Part shown: one piece after another, positions 1-11,939 of the stretch
Layout of the letters: each line of letters opens with the position of its first letter
How positions within the stretch are numbered: the stretch's first letter is position 1
Assembly (NCBI GenBank): GCA_009801015.1
Contig: VHZZ01000350.1
Coordinates: 153,057 to 212,772 of the forward strand
DNA: 59,716 bases
Direction: 5' to 3'
Source: Silene noctiflora
Taxonomy: Eukaryota > Streptophyta > Magnoliopsida > Caryophyllales > Caryophyllaceae
The notes under the pieces: model-generated
Database searches by the model: none
Seen by the model: only the letters and a program-made list of their open reading frames with translations
What the model was told of the DNA's origin: nothing
Position numbers and translations under genes: made by a program

Positions 1-328
1 TTATTATGAAAAATCTAACAATTTAAAGTCTAAAATTTAATACCAATTTTATTTTACTATAATGAAAAAAATCATAATATTGAATTTAATTAAAAGATTA
101 GATATAATAATAATAATATTATATTTGAAGTAAAAGATAATAGTTTATTAAAAAAAAGTTTTAATTATTTCTTTATTAAGATAGATTAGATATAATAATA
201 ATAATATTATATTTTAAGTAAAAGATAATAGTTTATTAAAAAAAGGTTTTAATTATTTCTTTATTAAGATAAATTTATTTTGGAGGGAAAAACTAAGAGA
301 CTTTTTATTCTCTTAGTAGTAAGGGAGA
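1..328 (-). mobile_element. Helitron-like element, 5' part, cut by window edge
   Basis: Read on the minus strand, the element begins at 328 with TC followed by CCCTTACTACTAAGAGAAT. The two Helitron-like copies at 46366 and 52106 begin almost the same way, and the host base before it is A. The interior has diverged from those copies. The 3' end lies outside the window. Inside it is an 88-bp direct tandem duplication (96-183 and 184-271). Confidence 0.55.
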
Positions 329-469
329 TTTGGTAATTTTAACCATAATGGTGTATTAATGAGTAACTAGAGCTATATATTTATGCTAAAAATTGTGTTA
401 TTTGTGTGTTAATTATAATTAAGAATCGATAATTGTTAGTCCATGGTTTGGCTGCCTGCCTCAATACCC

Positions 470-603
470 GTACCTGATTTTTTATGCATAGACTCATACC
501 TAACCCATATCCATACAGGTCCAAAACAAGAAGATCCATACCCGACCCATTAGGGTAAGACCTAAAGGGTCTGGGTAGGCTCTTCGACCCACTGTCATCC
601 CTA
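470..603. mobile_element. Degenerate hAT-type MITE fragment
   Basis: The tract is rich in CCCGACCC-like and GGGTCTGGGTA words and ends at 602 in the complement of TAGGGATGACAGTGGGTC, a common end of plant hAT MITEs. The left end and a target duplication could not be found. Confidence 0.3.
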
Positions 604-1191
604 CCTGACGTGGATTCAAACCCCTGTCAGCAGCGAGAAACGCCTTGTGGGTTGTGGCTCTCTTTACACGAAAAAAAATGAAAATATTCCTAATTGAATA
701 TGTAATATATGCCTTGCTTCTATTTACTATTCTATTTCGGAGTACATTAGTTATGTCTTGTGATCCTGGCAGGGTCGGTCCTGAACATCTTAAGGCCTTG
801 GGCAAAACTATAAAACAGGGCCTCGATTTGTTAAAAAAAATTGTTCAAGTAATTTATGTGGTATTGTCCAATATTGAGAATACTAAATTTTGTTTTCCCA
901 ATTTTAAAGATGAGATTGATTCTTGAAGAACTCTAAAAAATTTAGAAGAAAAAATGATTTTGTATTTGGAGAATTAAAGAGAAGGTATCTTATAATTTAA
1001 CCCTTTTTATTGTCAAAAAAACGCAAAAGATCGAATGTTTTTCAAATTTTAGATATAGCTCCATTAGAATTTTAGATATAGCTCCATTAAATGAGTCTAT
1101 TGAATGTATAATTTGTACAAATTAAATCTCAATAGCATGGTAATATTTTATTTTAATTCAATGACCCGCTAAAATATAAGTAAAAGACTAA

Positions 1192-1650
1192 GGGAGCGTT
1201 TGTTTCGTGCATGGGTATGGGTTTGGAATCAGGAATCATATTTGGGTGGTATGGGGTTGGAACTTGATTCCTTATACCTTGTGTTTGTTTCAATTTCAAA
1301 GGGTATGGGTTTCAAACTCAATTAAGGTTAAAATCTTTAAAATAAAATATTTTAAATAATAATTTTTGATATTATAAAATCATAAAGATAATTTTTTGAT
1401 CAAATAAATATATAAATAATTAATTTACAATATGCCATAATTTTTGTTTTCACATGTTTTACCCTTTTAATTTGATACCCATGGGAATCAATCTCATACC
1501 CACCCCCCTCTTTGGGTATGAGAAACCCATACCTCATGGGTTTGAGGTATGGGTATGAAACCCTTATATTTTGCAAACAAACACTTGGTATGTGTTTGGC
1601 TCATTCCAAACCCATACCTCATACCTTTTTTGTTTGAACCAAACACTCCC
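1192..1650. mobile_element. Tourist-like (PIF/Harbinger) MITE, TAA target duplication
   Basis: The terminal inverted repeats are GGGAGCGTTTGTTT at the left and its near complement ending AAACACTCCC at the right. TAA stands on both sides (1189-1191 and 1651-1653), the TWA duplication typical of PIF/Harbinger. The 459-bp interior has no coding capacity and carries repeated ATGGGTATGGG-type words. Confidence 0.85.
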
Positions 1651-2022
1651 TAAATGGATGGGTCATGGGCCTATCATTGTAGTGAATTCTTAAAAAAATA
1701 AAATAAAAAATAAAGGAACCGTAAAGAATTGAACACAAGACCTCCAATTAATTTGTAACATGCATAACCAATTAATTTGACAAATGATTCGAGTTAAAGT
1801 CTATATAGCTTACTTCTAATTCCACTTTCATGGGCCCCTTCTAGACCTGGACCCTTGCCAATTGCCCATGTAACCACCCCTTAGAGGCGGCCTTGGATCC
1901 TGTTAGGATTAGGTATTTGTATACTTGGAAACCGACGGACTAAAAAAAAAAAAAACGGAATTATAATTTTAATTCTACTAGAAAAAGGAAACCTAGGTAG
2001 CTAGCTTTAGTTTCCTAAATTC

Positions 2023-2032
2023 TTTTATATAA
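2023..2032 (+). promoter_or_regulatory. TATA box of the F-box gene
   Basis: TTTATATAAG lies about 75 bp upstream of the chosen ATG at 2105. The stretch before it (about 1940-2016) resembles the sequence upstream of the pseudogene copy at about 3850-3935, so both belong to the duplicated promoter. Confidence 0.55.
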
Positions 2033-2104
2033 GATGATTGATTGCTATGTTATATTGTTGCAAGACACAAAAATCATACAGAAAAACCTCAAAAAACACG
2101 AAAG

Positions 2105-3361
2105 ATGGACGACAATGGTGGTGGTAATTCAACAACAATCGACGATTTAGATGACAATATGTTAACTCAAATATTATTTAGACTTCCTTCTTGTGCAACT
2201 GTACTAGCATGCAGTCTTGTAAAGAAACGTTGGTGTTCTTTAATCTCCGACCCTAAATTTCCGTCTCAGTTCTCCAATCACAAGAAGAAAAGCACTGGTC
2301 TTTCGACAGCAGGTCACGATATTGATGAGGGCAACTACGAGCTACCATGGACCATTATTAAAACTACACTGCAGAATGTTAACCTGCCTTTTGTTTACAG
2401 TGTTGAGGCCACATTCATGGACTTGGTCTTATGCCGTGGTCCGGTGATCTGTCCAGGAGGCGATTGGGTTTATTACATTGTCAATCCTGTAACCAAGCAA
2501 TGGGTTACTCTCCCACCATGTCCCTGTATTATCGACGTTTGGGGTTTGAAACCATGGGTTGGTTTAGTATGCCAACAACCTTATGAATACACTCAAGATT
2601 ATAAGTTTAGGGTTGTTGTGATTGATCGATGTCCAGCACCGCCTGGACGGGTTTATAAACTGGCGGTTTATTGTTCAGAGATTGGCGAGTGGAAGAAAGT
2701 TAATCTTAGTGTATTGATCAAGTCGGAACTATCAGCTCAGGAATCTGTTTACCCTCAATGTTTCAGGGGTGTTGTTTGTAATGGCATCATCTACCTTCAC
2801 CATCAGTTATATTTGGCTGCGTTTAATCCTTTCGATGTTGACGAGACGACTGACACAACCATTGAGGCTAAGGATCTCCCTGTGTTACCAGATTACGGGT
2901 ATCTACGAGAGTGTTCAGGGCAATTGTTCATCACGTATACTTCGCGTTGCAGGGTGCAGTACCAGGAAAATGCAAGGGGCATCAAATTGCGGTTGATCGT
3001 TTGGAAATTGGACCCGAATCAAGTACCGCTCTTATGGAAGCCAACTTTCGAAGGTACATGCACCGGTAATATGAGCAGAATCAAATCATCCCATGCCAAC
3101 GAAATTGGCTCCTATTTTTTCGGAATGCACCCGAATAATGAAGAATTGATTTATATGTATCTTGTTAATGAGGAACAGTTGGTTTTGTGCGATACACGTT
3201 CAAGACTAATAAAGCCTTTGAAAAAGCTGGGAAGATATGATTTTGAGATGTCTCATAGACTCGAGTTCCAATGGTGGCCTAGTACAGTTCCAAGGATTCA
3301 CATGTCGAATGCTTCTCAATCGACCCAGATTTATGTTAATCCGAATATCTTGAATGCTTAA
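2105..3361 (+). CDS. F-box protein with DUF295-like (KIB1-4 type) beta-propeller domain
   Basis: This is a single-exon gene of 418 aa. ATG at 2105 (MDDNGGG) is the first real ATG in a sensible context; the frame is open further upstream only from a non-ATG codon. An F-box motif covers roughly residues 13-50 (DDLDDNMLTQILFRLPS, then VKKRWCSLISDPKF). About 350 residues follow with the Trp/Tyr-rich repeats of F-box-associated propellers, such as VTKQWVTLPPCP, YCSEIGEWKKVNLS and LDPNQVPLLWK. In this family the F-box binds SKP1 of an SCF ubiquitin ligase and the C-terminal domain selects the substrate; the substrate here cannot be told. A TATA box lies 75 bp upstream and a broken paralogue 650 bp downstream, so this is the surviving member of a small tandem pair. 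Such genes turn over fast in plants. Confidence 0.85.
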   Translation: MDDNGGGNSTTIDDLDDNMLTQILFRLPSCATVLACSLVKKRWCSLISDPKFPSQFSNHKKKSTGLSTAGHDIDEGNYELPWTIIKTTLQNVNLPFVYSVEATFMDLVLCRGPVICPGGDWVYYIVNPVTKQWVTLPPCPCIIDVWGLKPWVGLVCQQPYEYTQDYKFRVVVIDRCPAPPGRVYKLAVYCSEIGEWKKVNLSVLIKSELSAQESVYPQCFRGVVCNGIIYLHHQLYLAAFNPFDVDETTDTTIEAKDLPVLPDYGYLRECSGQLFITYTSRCRVQYQENARGIKLRLIVWKLDPNQVPLLWKPTFEGTCTGNMSRIKSSHANEIGSYFFGMHPNNEELIYMYLVNEEQLVLCDTRSRLIKPLKKLGRYDFEMSHRLEFQWWPSTVPRIHMSNASQSTQIYVNPNILNA

Positions 3362-4004
3362 GAATAGACTAAAGTTATGTTATCAGGTTAACTGCTTGTC
3401 AATCTGCTAGGAATGACCTGTCAGCACCGAAACTTGAATAACTCGTAGACTCTGTAATGTTTTTTCATTGTTCCAATTGGATATGAAAGCTAACTCATTT
3501 CGCTTCGATTGCATGTATGGTAGGCATCGTAGGTTAGTCTGATATAAGACGGGCTTAGACGGATACGAAGCCTAAAAATTGGTACTGTTTTTGTGACTGT
3601 TCTGCAGTAAATAAGTTTTGACCTGTCAGTAAAAAATTATGAATATCTTGAGCTGCGGACCATATTTTTGGTTGATTACAGTCGGAAATGAAAGCTAACT
3701 CGACTAGTTTTATTTTGATATGTCAGTCATCGCCGGCTAACATATGGTTTTCTGATGTTCACAGTTTACTGACAATTGTCCGTGAGACGGTCTTATACAA
3801 AATTTACTAATTCTGTCACATAAGCCTTCAAACAGTAGCAACTAGGAAATATAATACTCCGTATAATTTTAATTTTGATTTTAATAGGAAAAGGAAAGCT
3901 AGGAAGGGTACGGTCTTTCCAGTTGCCTAAATATTACTCCGCATATCACGAATTCTTATTTAAGACGGGAATATATCTGTCTTAAGCCTATATATATTGT
4001 TGAT
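3362..4004. other. Intergenic spacer with duplicated promoter segment
   Basis: No gene is seen. Positions 3843-3935 resemble the upstream region of the intact F-box gene (about 1939-2016): both have a run of TAATTTTAATT, then AGGAAAAGGAAAGCTAGG-like words and GCCTAAAT. A GTGAGACGGTCTTATAC motif at 3782-3798 is a fragment of a GAGACGGTCTC-type MITE. Confidence 0.5.
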
Positions 4005-4787
4005 GCAAGATTATAAGTTTAGAGTAGTGGTGCATCGTCAACCTCGTGCGTTTCATAAATTTGTGACATAGTTTTTGGTTGTTTATTGTTCGGAGATTGG
4101 TGAATGGAAGGAAATTAACCTTTCGGTGCCTGAAACAGTCAAACGACATGCTGGAGAAATCGAAATTGTTGTTTGCGATGGCATCCTACATTAAAAATGG
4201 CCTATGTTTGGTGGCATTGGACCCATTTGATGTGAATGACACTTGTGGACCAGTTCTTGAGGCGAGAGTTATGCCGCCACTACCGGGTGTTGAATATTTG
4301 CAAGAGACTTCAGGGGAACTGTTCTTACTGAATTCTCCTGAATGGCGGTTTACGCACTTGGCTTATGAGACAGATGGGAGGGATATTGAATTGTCAATGG
4401 TTGTTTGTCGGTTGGACCGGAATCAAGTACCTCTCGTGTGGAAGACGATTTTCCAAGGTTCATGTGCAGTGCAGGTTTTCTCCCGAGAGATAGTATCGGA
4501 CCATCCAGACCTGGTTCGGTAGCTACATCGTGAACACCGGGGATCTCGGGGTACAGGTACACCCATACGATGACACATTGATTTTTATGTATCTCTGGTA
4601 CGAACAACATTATATTTTGTGCGACACACAAACGGGATGTATAAAGCATTTAGATAGTGTTCCTGAATTTGAAGCCTATGAACTTCATAGGCTCGAGATT
4701 CAATGGCGGCCTACCTCAGTCCCTAAGCTTATGCAATGCCTCGCAGAATCGGAACAACCTAGACTTTCTTCCACTACAGTTCCATAG
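4005..4787 (+). pseudogene. F-box/DUF295 pseudogene, 5'-deleted tandem copy
   Basis: Homology to the neighbouring F-box gene starts at its codons for QDYKFRVVV (about residue 160) and runs to the C terminus. The F-box and the first third of the propeller are missing. The reading frame is broken by TAG at about 4075, TAA at about 4194, and at least two frame changes: one stretch continues as NGLCLVALDPFDVND, another ends DHPDLVR and stop at 4520-4522. The last piece (VHPYDDTLIFMYL to LSSTTVP) is in a third frame. The copy sits directly behind a duplicated promoter-like segment, so a deletion probably joined promoter to mid-gene after tandem duplication. Confidence 0.85.
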
Positions 4788-5151
4788 ACTCGATCTTGTA
4801 ACCTTCAAGGCTCTTCAAAACAGCAGCGACTAGATCAGTGCTGACTAAAAGCCTAAGGCACTCATTCATCGATAGTAAACAAAACACACTCTGTCAAGAA
4901 AGGATCAAAGTTTCAAGGGGCGCGTTATTCATCGATAGAAATCAAAACCACTAGTGAAATGATAATAGGCAACCTTACATAAATCATTGATGGTACACAA
5001 ATAAAATTAAAGTTAAGGAGAACGTACAGCCTCATTCATACTTGAAAATTCTAGTAAATGTCTAAAACTGAAGAGAGTGCGCAATTCCATGCAGAGAATC
5101 AAACAGCAGTATCTATAGAATCACACATTATGTGAAAGCCATGACTGCGAC

Positions 5152-8100
5152 TTATGAAGATAACAACCGCTTTATACCTGATTTCTGCTCCTGAGTAAGC
5201 CTCGTAGGAAACTTGATGTTAAACTTGATTCTCAAGTTCCCTTTTCTTGATGGTTCTTTCGGGATAGGCATCCCTTCTCCTTTAACCACCTCTTCATAAG
5301 ATGGACTAATGACAGAGTTGACGGGTACCGTTAGAGTACGACCATCGAGGGTTGTGATTTGTGCTGTATAACCGGTCAGGGATTCAACAAGAGAAATTTT
5401 CTGCGTGATAACAAGATCATTACCGTCCCTTTTAAATACGGTATGAGGCTTCTCATCAATGATGAAGACCAGGTCTGAGGGTATAATGCCCCGGTGCTCA
5501 TTACCCTTTTCTGGATACGTGATTTTTGTGCCCTTCTTCCAGCCAGGTTTGATATCAATGGTGAGGATTTCCTCCACTGTTGTTGGCCGACTACATAAGA
5601 GAAACAAAACATAGATTATCAGGAAACAACTTGAAATAATGGACTTGAGGTAACTTAGGATTATCGATCAAACACCAACAATATCCATGGGAAAAGGCAA
5701 TTTGACCTATTGAACATTGAAGCAGCCCACTTACAGAGTTACAGTCATAGACACAGATAGCAAGAGGATACAACAACAACATCAGAGCCTTAATCCTAAA
5801 ATAGTTGGGGTCGGTTGACACGAATCATCCTTTAGAACCGTCCATGGGTGAACGCACACCTCAAAATGCGAAAATATAGAAAAGGAAAAGTGCAAAACAA
5901 AAGGAGAGTGAAACATAATACAAAAGCCATGGTAGCCTTATAGGTTTTAAAATTTAAGTTCGGATATCTTTTATAAAACTTAGAATTTAAATCGAGAATA
6001 AAGATTAAAACGATTTTGAAAACCGAAGTAAACTAACAGATAGCAAGAGGATCATTCTACAAATTGACCAACCACCAAGCAGCAACAAGACGAGATATCC
6101 TTCGAAAATCAAACTTGAACACATACATAACATGCGATTTCTAACTCCACGAAGTAGCAGAATATGACTATTTCATTTGTTAGTTTCCCTTCCTTCCATA
6201 CACAACCTAAGACAAAAATATACAACCCATGACGTTTTCTCGTACTAACTCATATCCCCTTCGCCTTTCTACCCCTTCAGAAACTGTAGTATGAATAGCA
6301 ATTTCAGAGCATATTCTTCTGTTTTATAAAGTATACACCACTTTGAATGTCAACAACAAAACATCCTCGTATTTGGAGCATAAAGTTTAATTATTCTCTT
6401 CCTCACCACTAAATCATCTCTCGAAAACTAGGCTAACTTAGGCTAGACCCATAGGACCCCTTCAAACACATGCACACAAATCATTACTCTGCAATATGGA
6501 AAATATAAGGAAAAATATTCTAGCGAGATGGTCTTACAAATAGCAAAAGGAAAAGTTAGCAATTTAAAGTTACAGTGCAGCCATAGACCAACTACTTTTT
6601 GTCTTTGGAATATGATGAAATCAAGCAAAATGTCTCACTATATTGTATGCGCTATTTTCTATAGTAAAATTACATTCTATCAAGGCATAATTGAGATGTG
6701 GAGACTTCTACTCTCATTCTTAGATGAATTAGCAACAACAACAATATTACCCGGTCTTACCCTTGTGTTAGCCCCCCTGTTAGCTACACAAAGAAGTTAT
6801 GTTTCCAATTGATCCAAGATAAAAATTGTGTCGAAAATTGCATAGAAAGACTGCTACTTAACAATATAAAGAAGCGCAGCCAACTAGCGAGCAATTTTTG
6901 TTGTATTATTCAATCATAATCCAAAACCAAAGATTAACGAGTCTTCGGCTCCACTTAAAATGGAAATAGATGAATTAGCAAACGTGCTAGAGAAAACATT
7001 ATGACCCCTCTGAACTTTCTACATAAATTAAAACGGTAGGGTGTACATCCCAATGGCAAATGCTGATGTCACATCAAATACAGGAAAATATGTCAGATCT
7101 AAGTAGAGGGTCACATAAAAGAGAATGAGTGAAAATAAAAAAAATAAAAAATAAAAAGAGTACAAGACTACTGGAATAGCAACTTAACAGCTTTATTCCC
7201 ACACAAATATCTTGCTGACTCATATTATAATTAACATAATAGAAAAGGAAATACTCCACTGTCTGCTCCTCCAAACTGAATTAAAAAATTAAAAAAAAAT
7301 AATAATAATAAAAAAAAACATGTTGACTCACTAAAATCTGTTAAGGGAAAATCAATTTGGCAAAACTCTGAAATAGCTAAGAAATCACAATGAAGATTAG
7401 GGTCAAGAAAGAGAGTAAATGAACTCAAGAGTCAAGATGCCATTAATTAGAATTGAGCCGCTTTGGGAAGTCAGACTCATTGATGACAGACTATTGACAA
7501 TTGGTGTATGAGGCTCGACTTGTCTAATAAGAGAAGTCAGCCCATGATAATATCCTAAGATTTGACCTCGATAGAAGAAAAGTATTTATATGACCAACAA
7601 AAAAGTTGTCTACAAGAACATCATTTGAAACACCAATTACATCCTTGAAGTGCTTATTGCATCAAAATGTGTCAAGTAAAATAAAACGATAAAGAGAATC
7701 CGCATGCAAAGAAACACATATGTGATAATGTGATATACTTGGGTTCAGAGTTTCAGAGCTGCCTAGCACTTCAAAATCAGTATATGAAAGGAAAGTAACC
7801 CATCGTATTTGTGCTCAACCGACGCTAAACAACATACTGAGCGTGACCAAGATATATAGCAGAAATATCTAGGTTTGAGTCTTTGAGAAGTAACAGAAAA
7901 TAACAGCATCAGCAGCAACTGCAGAAAAGTCACCTCACATTAAATCTTCATCTACCTTAACAATGCTATGAGGAACCGAAAAATTTCACGAACAATAATC
8001 ATAATAATTAACTAGTGGAATAATGGAGTATAATTAAGCACCACTAAACCAGCAGAAACAAATATTATCAAATCCAACATCAGCAACAGCATAAGAACTA

Positions 8101-10797
8101 CAATCAATTATTCACAAAAAAACAGAGATCAAAACATTCATAAGGGTACCAAGAAACATTACCCAGAAGCATCGACTACATCCCTTGAAATCTTCATCTT
8201 CTTCGTAGTTCCCCTATACAAATCCTCCAAACTACATGGCAAAGTCCGTTCAATAGCAGCTGCCTTACGAGGCATACTTGATGCCTCAGCACCTCCACCA
8301 CCACCACCACGACTAAACTGATGGAAGATATCATCGCCAAACATTCCTCCTCTACCAAATCCACTCGGTCCTCCGCCTCTAGATCCTCCCATGTCCCCTG
8401 GTCCTCCAAAGGGACTTGAAAACCCGAAAAACTCAGAGAAAATATCATCCGCACTACGAGTATTGAATCGGAATGACGTGAAACCAGTTCCTCCGTCTGA
8501 ACCACCAGGGTATCCTGCTCCTGGTGGTGGCACCTGCCCCTTCAAGCCTTCTTCACCATATTGATCGTACACAGCTCGTTTTTGTGGATCGCTTAAAACC
8601 TATACCAACAGAAAGTATTAAAAATGTATCATATCATAGGAGCGTAGCTCGAATCCTATCAAAAAAAAAATCGACAAAATGAAGAAACCATAGAATGCAA
8701 ACATATCATCAAGTTGACCTGATCAAACAGCTATATTTCAAGCTTTACAAATCAACATAAGAATCATAGCAAGCAGGGGCGGAACCAGGAACTAAAAATA
8801 CCTAGGGCTGTATTCAAAAACTATACAAACCGGTTTTTTAAATATAATGAAAGCTTGATAAGTTGACAATTACACGCTACCCTTATGTTAGTAGTTAGTA
8901 CTTCCTCCACTCCATATTATAAATCGTTTTAGAATAATAATCAAAAATTTTGTTTTATACGTTGCTTACATAATTCCATATTTGATATCCAAAACATCAT
9001 TAATTAGGAAAAAAAATGACCTTCTAGCTACTCGATTAGTGGGAGGGTTTATTTTTCTATTTTCAAAAATAATCTACTACATATAACTACTTGAACAACT
9101 TTTCCCAATACTTACATAATTCATATGCAATCTCATAAAACGACTAATAAAAAAGAACGGAGGGACTAGGGAGTATATTTACCAAGTATGCGTCTTCGTA
9201 ATATTTTAGCCAAATAGGATAATGATGAGTTTTGATCATTTACCAATAGTATACTACTCATGCACTGAATCGTTTAAATGAGTTATTGTAGCTTGACCAT
9301 AGTTAGACGTAAGATGGTATGTATTAAAAAGGGTCACAAAAGTACAAAATCTCTGTGTTACACGAATAAATGAGAAATCAGACATATATTTGGACAATAT
9401 TAATGATTTAATGTGATAATTTTTTGAGAGATCAGATGGGAGAGACGAGGAATATGGAGAAACAATGAAAGACAGCAAAAGTTTAAGAAAAAAATACAGA
9501 GTACAAAGATAATTACTCCTTACAAATCCACTTCCCAATTGTAAAAATTAAAAATCTAATCACAAACACTACACTACACATCTTCGTTGGACCCACAATG
9601 GTAAAAAGAAGTTAATAACTCTAGGCTTCGAACTCTGGTCTCTGCTGTAAAAAACTAATGTCAAACCATCAAGCCATGATTGTAAATATGACTATAGTAC
9701 ACAAAAATGTATATATTTTTGTCCTGAAAACAACTAGGGCTATAGCCCTAGTAAATAAGGCCCAGATCCGCCCCTGATAGCGAGTTGATTATCAACTAAA
9801 GTTTTAAACTTTATACTTGTATGAATTACAATTGATTGCTACCTAGCAAGTTGATTATCAACTAAAGTTTTAAACTTTATACTTGTATGAATTACAATTG
9901 ATTGCTACCTAATTTAACCTAATTAAACATTAAAGTTCGATGATGTGGAGAAACTAATGTAGCATTGCCAAATCATTATGGACTAGCGATAAATACAATC
10001 AACAAATTCGCAAACACAACGAAATCACTCAATTAATTCCAATCTCTTAACAAAATTACAATAAAAGGCCGCAAATTAAAGTTCAAAACTTCAAAACAAC
10101 AGAAATCAAACAAAGAAATTACGGTGATTAGATAAGATTACGAATAATCGATAGCATCATCGATTAAGGATAAAGCACAATCAACAAATTCGCAAACACA
10201 ACAAAAATCATCCGTAGATCATAGGGGAAACGAATCACACTCAATTAACTCCAATATCTAGACAAAATTACATCAAAATACATCAAATTAAAGTTCAAAC
10301 CATCTATTAAGTATAAACACAATCAATAAATTCGAAAATACAACAAAATTACATCAATAGACCGCAAATTAAAGTTCAAAACTATCAAACAATAGAAATT
10401 AAACAATGAAATTACAGTAAATAGATAAGATTAACAATAACTGATAGTATAACATTGACAAATCATCATCGATTAAGGATAAACACAATCAACAAAACTA
10501 ATCATACTCAATTAATCCCAATTTATAAACAAAATTAAATCAAAAGACTGCAAATTAAAGCTCAAAACTATCAAAAAAAACAAAAATTAAACAATAATAA
10601 ATGAAATTAAATGAAACAAGGAGAAAAATTACATCGTAAGCTTCGGAGATTTGCTTGAATTTAGCTTCAGCTTCTTTCTTGTTATTAGGGTTTTTGTCGG
10701 GATGCCATCTCATAGCAAGTTTGCGATAAGCTTTTTTGAGATCGTCTTCTTTTGCGTTTCGATCAACTTGAAGAATCTTGTAGTAATCTACTGCCAT
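5152..10797 (-). CDS. DnaJ/HSP40 class II (subfamily B) co-chaperone
   Basis: Three coding exons on the minus strand: 10797-10633, 8599-8163 and 5590-5152. All junctions are GT-AG and in phase, giving 346 aa. The J domain begins [18 protein letters not shown] and carries the HPD motif at residues 32-34, the site that stimulates Hsp70 ATPase. A Gly/Phe-rich linker follows (residues about 75-155, with a run of eight Gly). There is no CXXCXGXG zinc finger. The C-terminal substrate-binding domain contains [30 protein letters not shown] and ends [19 protein letters not shown]. This order defines cytosolic type B J-proteins (plant DNAJB1/4/13-like, usually 320-350 aa). Intron 1 (2 kb) and intron 2 (2.6 kb) hold several transposons and repeats. 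The closest Arabidopsis relatives, from memory, are At5g01390 and At3g08910. Confidence 0.93.
5775..5890 (+). mobile_element. Au-type SINE, 3' part
   Basis: It lies in intron 2 of the DnaJ gene. The words ACAACAACATCAGAGCCTTAA, then AGTTGGGGTCGGTTGACACGAATC, are characteristic of the conserved body and 3' part of the widespread plant Au SINE family. The tRNA-like head and a target duplication were not resolved. Confidence 0.5.
6745..6905 (+). mobile_element. SINE-like retroposon fragment
   Basis: This is a degenerate copy, in DnaJ intron 2, of the sequence better preserved at 16205-16445. Shared words include CTTACCCTTGTGTTAG, ACACAAAGA, TTGATCCAAGATAAAAATTG and AAAGAAGCGCAG. The family is common in plant introns; ends were not determined. 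Confidence 0.45.
8774..9776. mobile_element. hAT-type non-autonomous element (CAGGGGCGGA ends)
   Basis: The left end is CAGGGGCGGAACCAGG, the right end CCAGATCCGCCCCTG, with flanking 8-bp duplications ATAGCAAG (8766-8773) and ATAGCGAG (9777-9784) that differ at one base. It lies in intron 1 of the DnaJ gene, opposite to nothing essential. The 1-kb body has no transposase and contains a nested Stowaway-like element at 8901-9173. Confidence 0.8.
8901..9173. mobile_element. Stowaway-like MITE nested in the hAT element
   Basis: Ends resemble the Stowaway terminus: CTTCCTCCACTCCATATTAT at the left and AACGGAGGGACTAGGGAG at the right, with TA on both sides. It interrupts the CAGGGGCGGA-type hAT element and so inserted later. 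Confidence 0.6.
9781..9912. repeat. 66-bp direct tandem duplication
   Basis: Two almost identical 66-bp units (AGTTGATTATCAACTAAAG to TTGATTGCTACCTA) stand head to tail. They begin inside the right target-site duplication of the hAT element at 8774-9776. Confidence 0.85.
10000..10570. repeat. Imperfect tandem repeat array in DnaJ intron 1
   Basis: About three to four diverged units share the words GATTAAGGATAAACACAATC, AACAAATTCGCAAACACAAC, CTCAATTAATTCCAAT and GCAAATTAAAGTTCAAAACT. Unit spacing varies from about 80 to 210 bp. The array reaches to within about 70 bp of the exon 1 donor. Confidence 0.6.
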
Positions 10798-11939
10798 TGT
10801 TCAATTCAATTATTACGATGACGCTGATGATGAAGAAGAGGAAAACGGTATTGTTGTCGAGAGAGACGGTTTCTCACTAAGTTATCGAGAAACGGTCTCG
10901 TAAGTAAATTAGGTTTGTCGGTAAGGTGAGGTTTATCGCCGGAAATAATATTCCAAGGGTGGTAGATGTTATGTCATTTATGTTTGTGTGATATGTTCTC
11001 GAATTGGTTTAGGAGAAGATGATTCTCGCAAACTTTGTTTTTTTCCTAAATTGAGATTAGGAATTTTTTATAATATATGGACTAACTATTATAGATATAA
11101 TGATTATTGGTGCGAGCAATCGAATAATAATCGGAGGTTTAAAGTTGACTTAACGACTTTGATTACTCTTAACGGAGTACATCATAGCGTTGTACTGATT
11201 TTTTCTATATCGACTATGGTGGAATGATAAAGTGAGTTGAAAATTACCTTTTCTAGTCTTTCTGGGGATGAAAATTAGCTATTTAAGATAATTCACCGCC
11301 ATACTTGTAAATTAAATAGGTTATGATCTCTCTTTTTAATTTCTGACCTAATCAACTCAAACTTTCTGTTTTAGTTAAAATAGAACACAATTTTTGTTGA
11401 TGAGTTGTTAGTTTAAAAAGTTAAATGTTCTTCAATTCTCTGTGTTTTTGCGTTGAGAATAATTATTATTATTTCTTCATATTGACTTCATTTTTCACCA
11501 GTTTGTATGCCAAGAAAAAGAAGTATAATGCTATAAGAACTATGGATGCAAACAACTAAAAATCATAAAAGTGTTTATAATTTGCTTGACGACTTTGATC
11601 TTTCTTTTTAATTTTATATTGAACAGGATAATAACGAAGTTGAGTTATATCATTATTATAATGTCATTATAGTATCTTGATATATCAAGTCATGTAATTA
11701 TATACAAGTGAAAATTCTCAATTGTCTAGTTTATTTCAATTTTGAAATGTTATGAGTTCAAAAAATGAAGCGTAAGTTATACCAAACAATTCTTTTTTCA
11801 GTGAGAAGACAAACATTTTCAAAAAGAAATAACAATTCCTTTTACATCATCTAAAATAGCAAATGAAGGAACACTTTGAAATGAATTGGAGAATGAAACC
11901 AAAGACAAATTCGATGTTAAAATCAATCAATGGTACTAA

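Noticed and set aside
645-926. 93-codon open frame near the left end
   Set aside because: It begins at a non-conserved position, has no recognisable domain and overlaps a CAGGGTCGGTCCTGA word typical of hAT ends. It is probably transposon debris.
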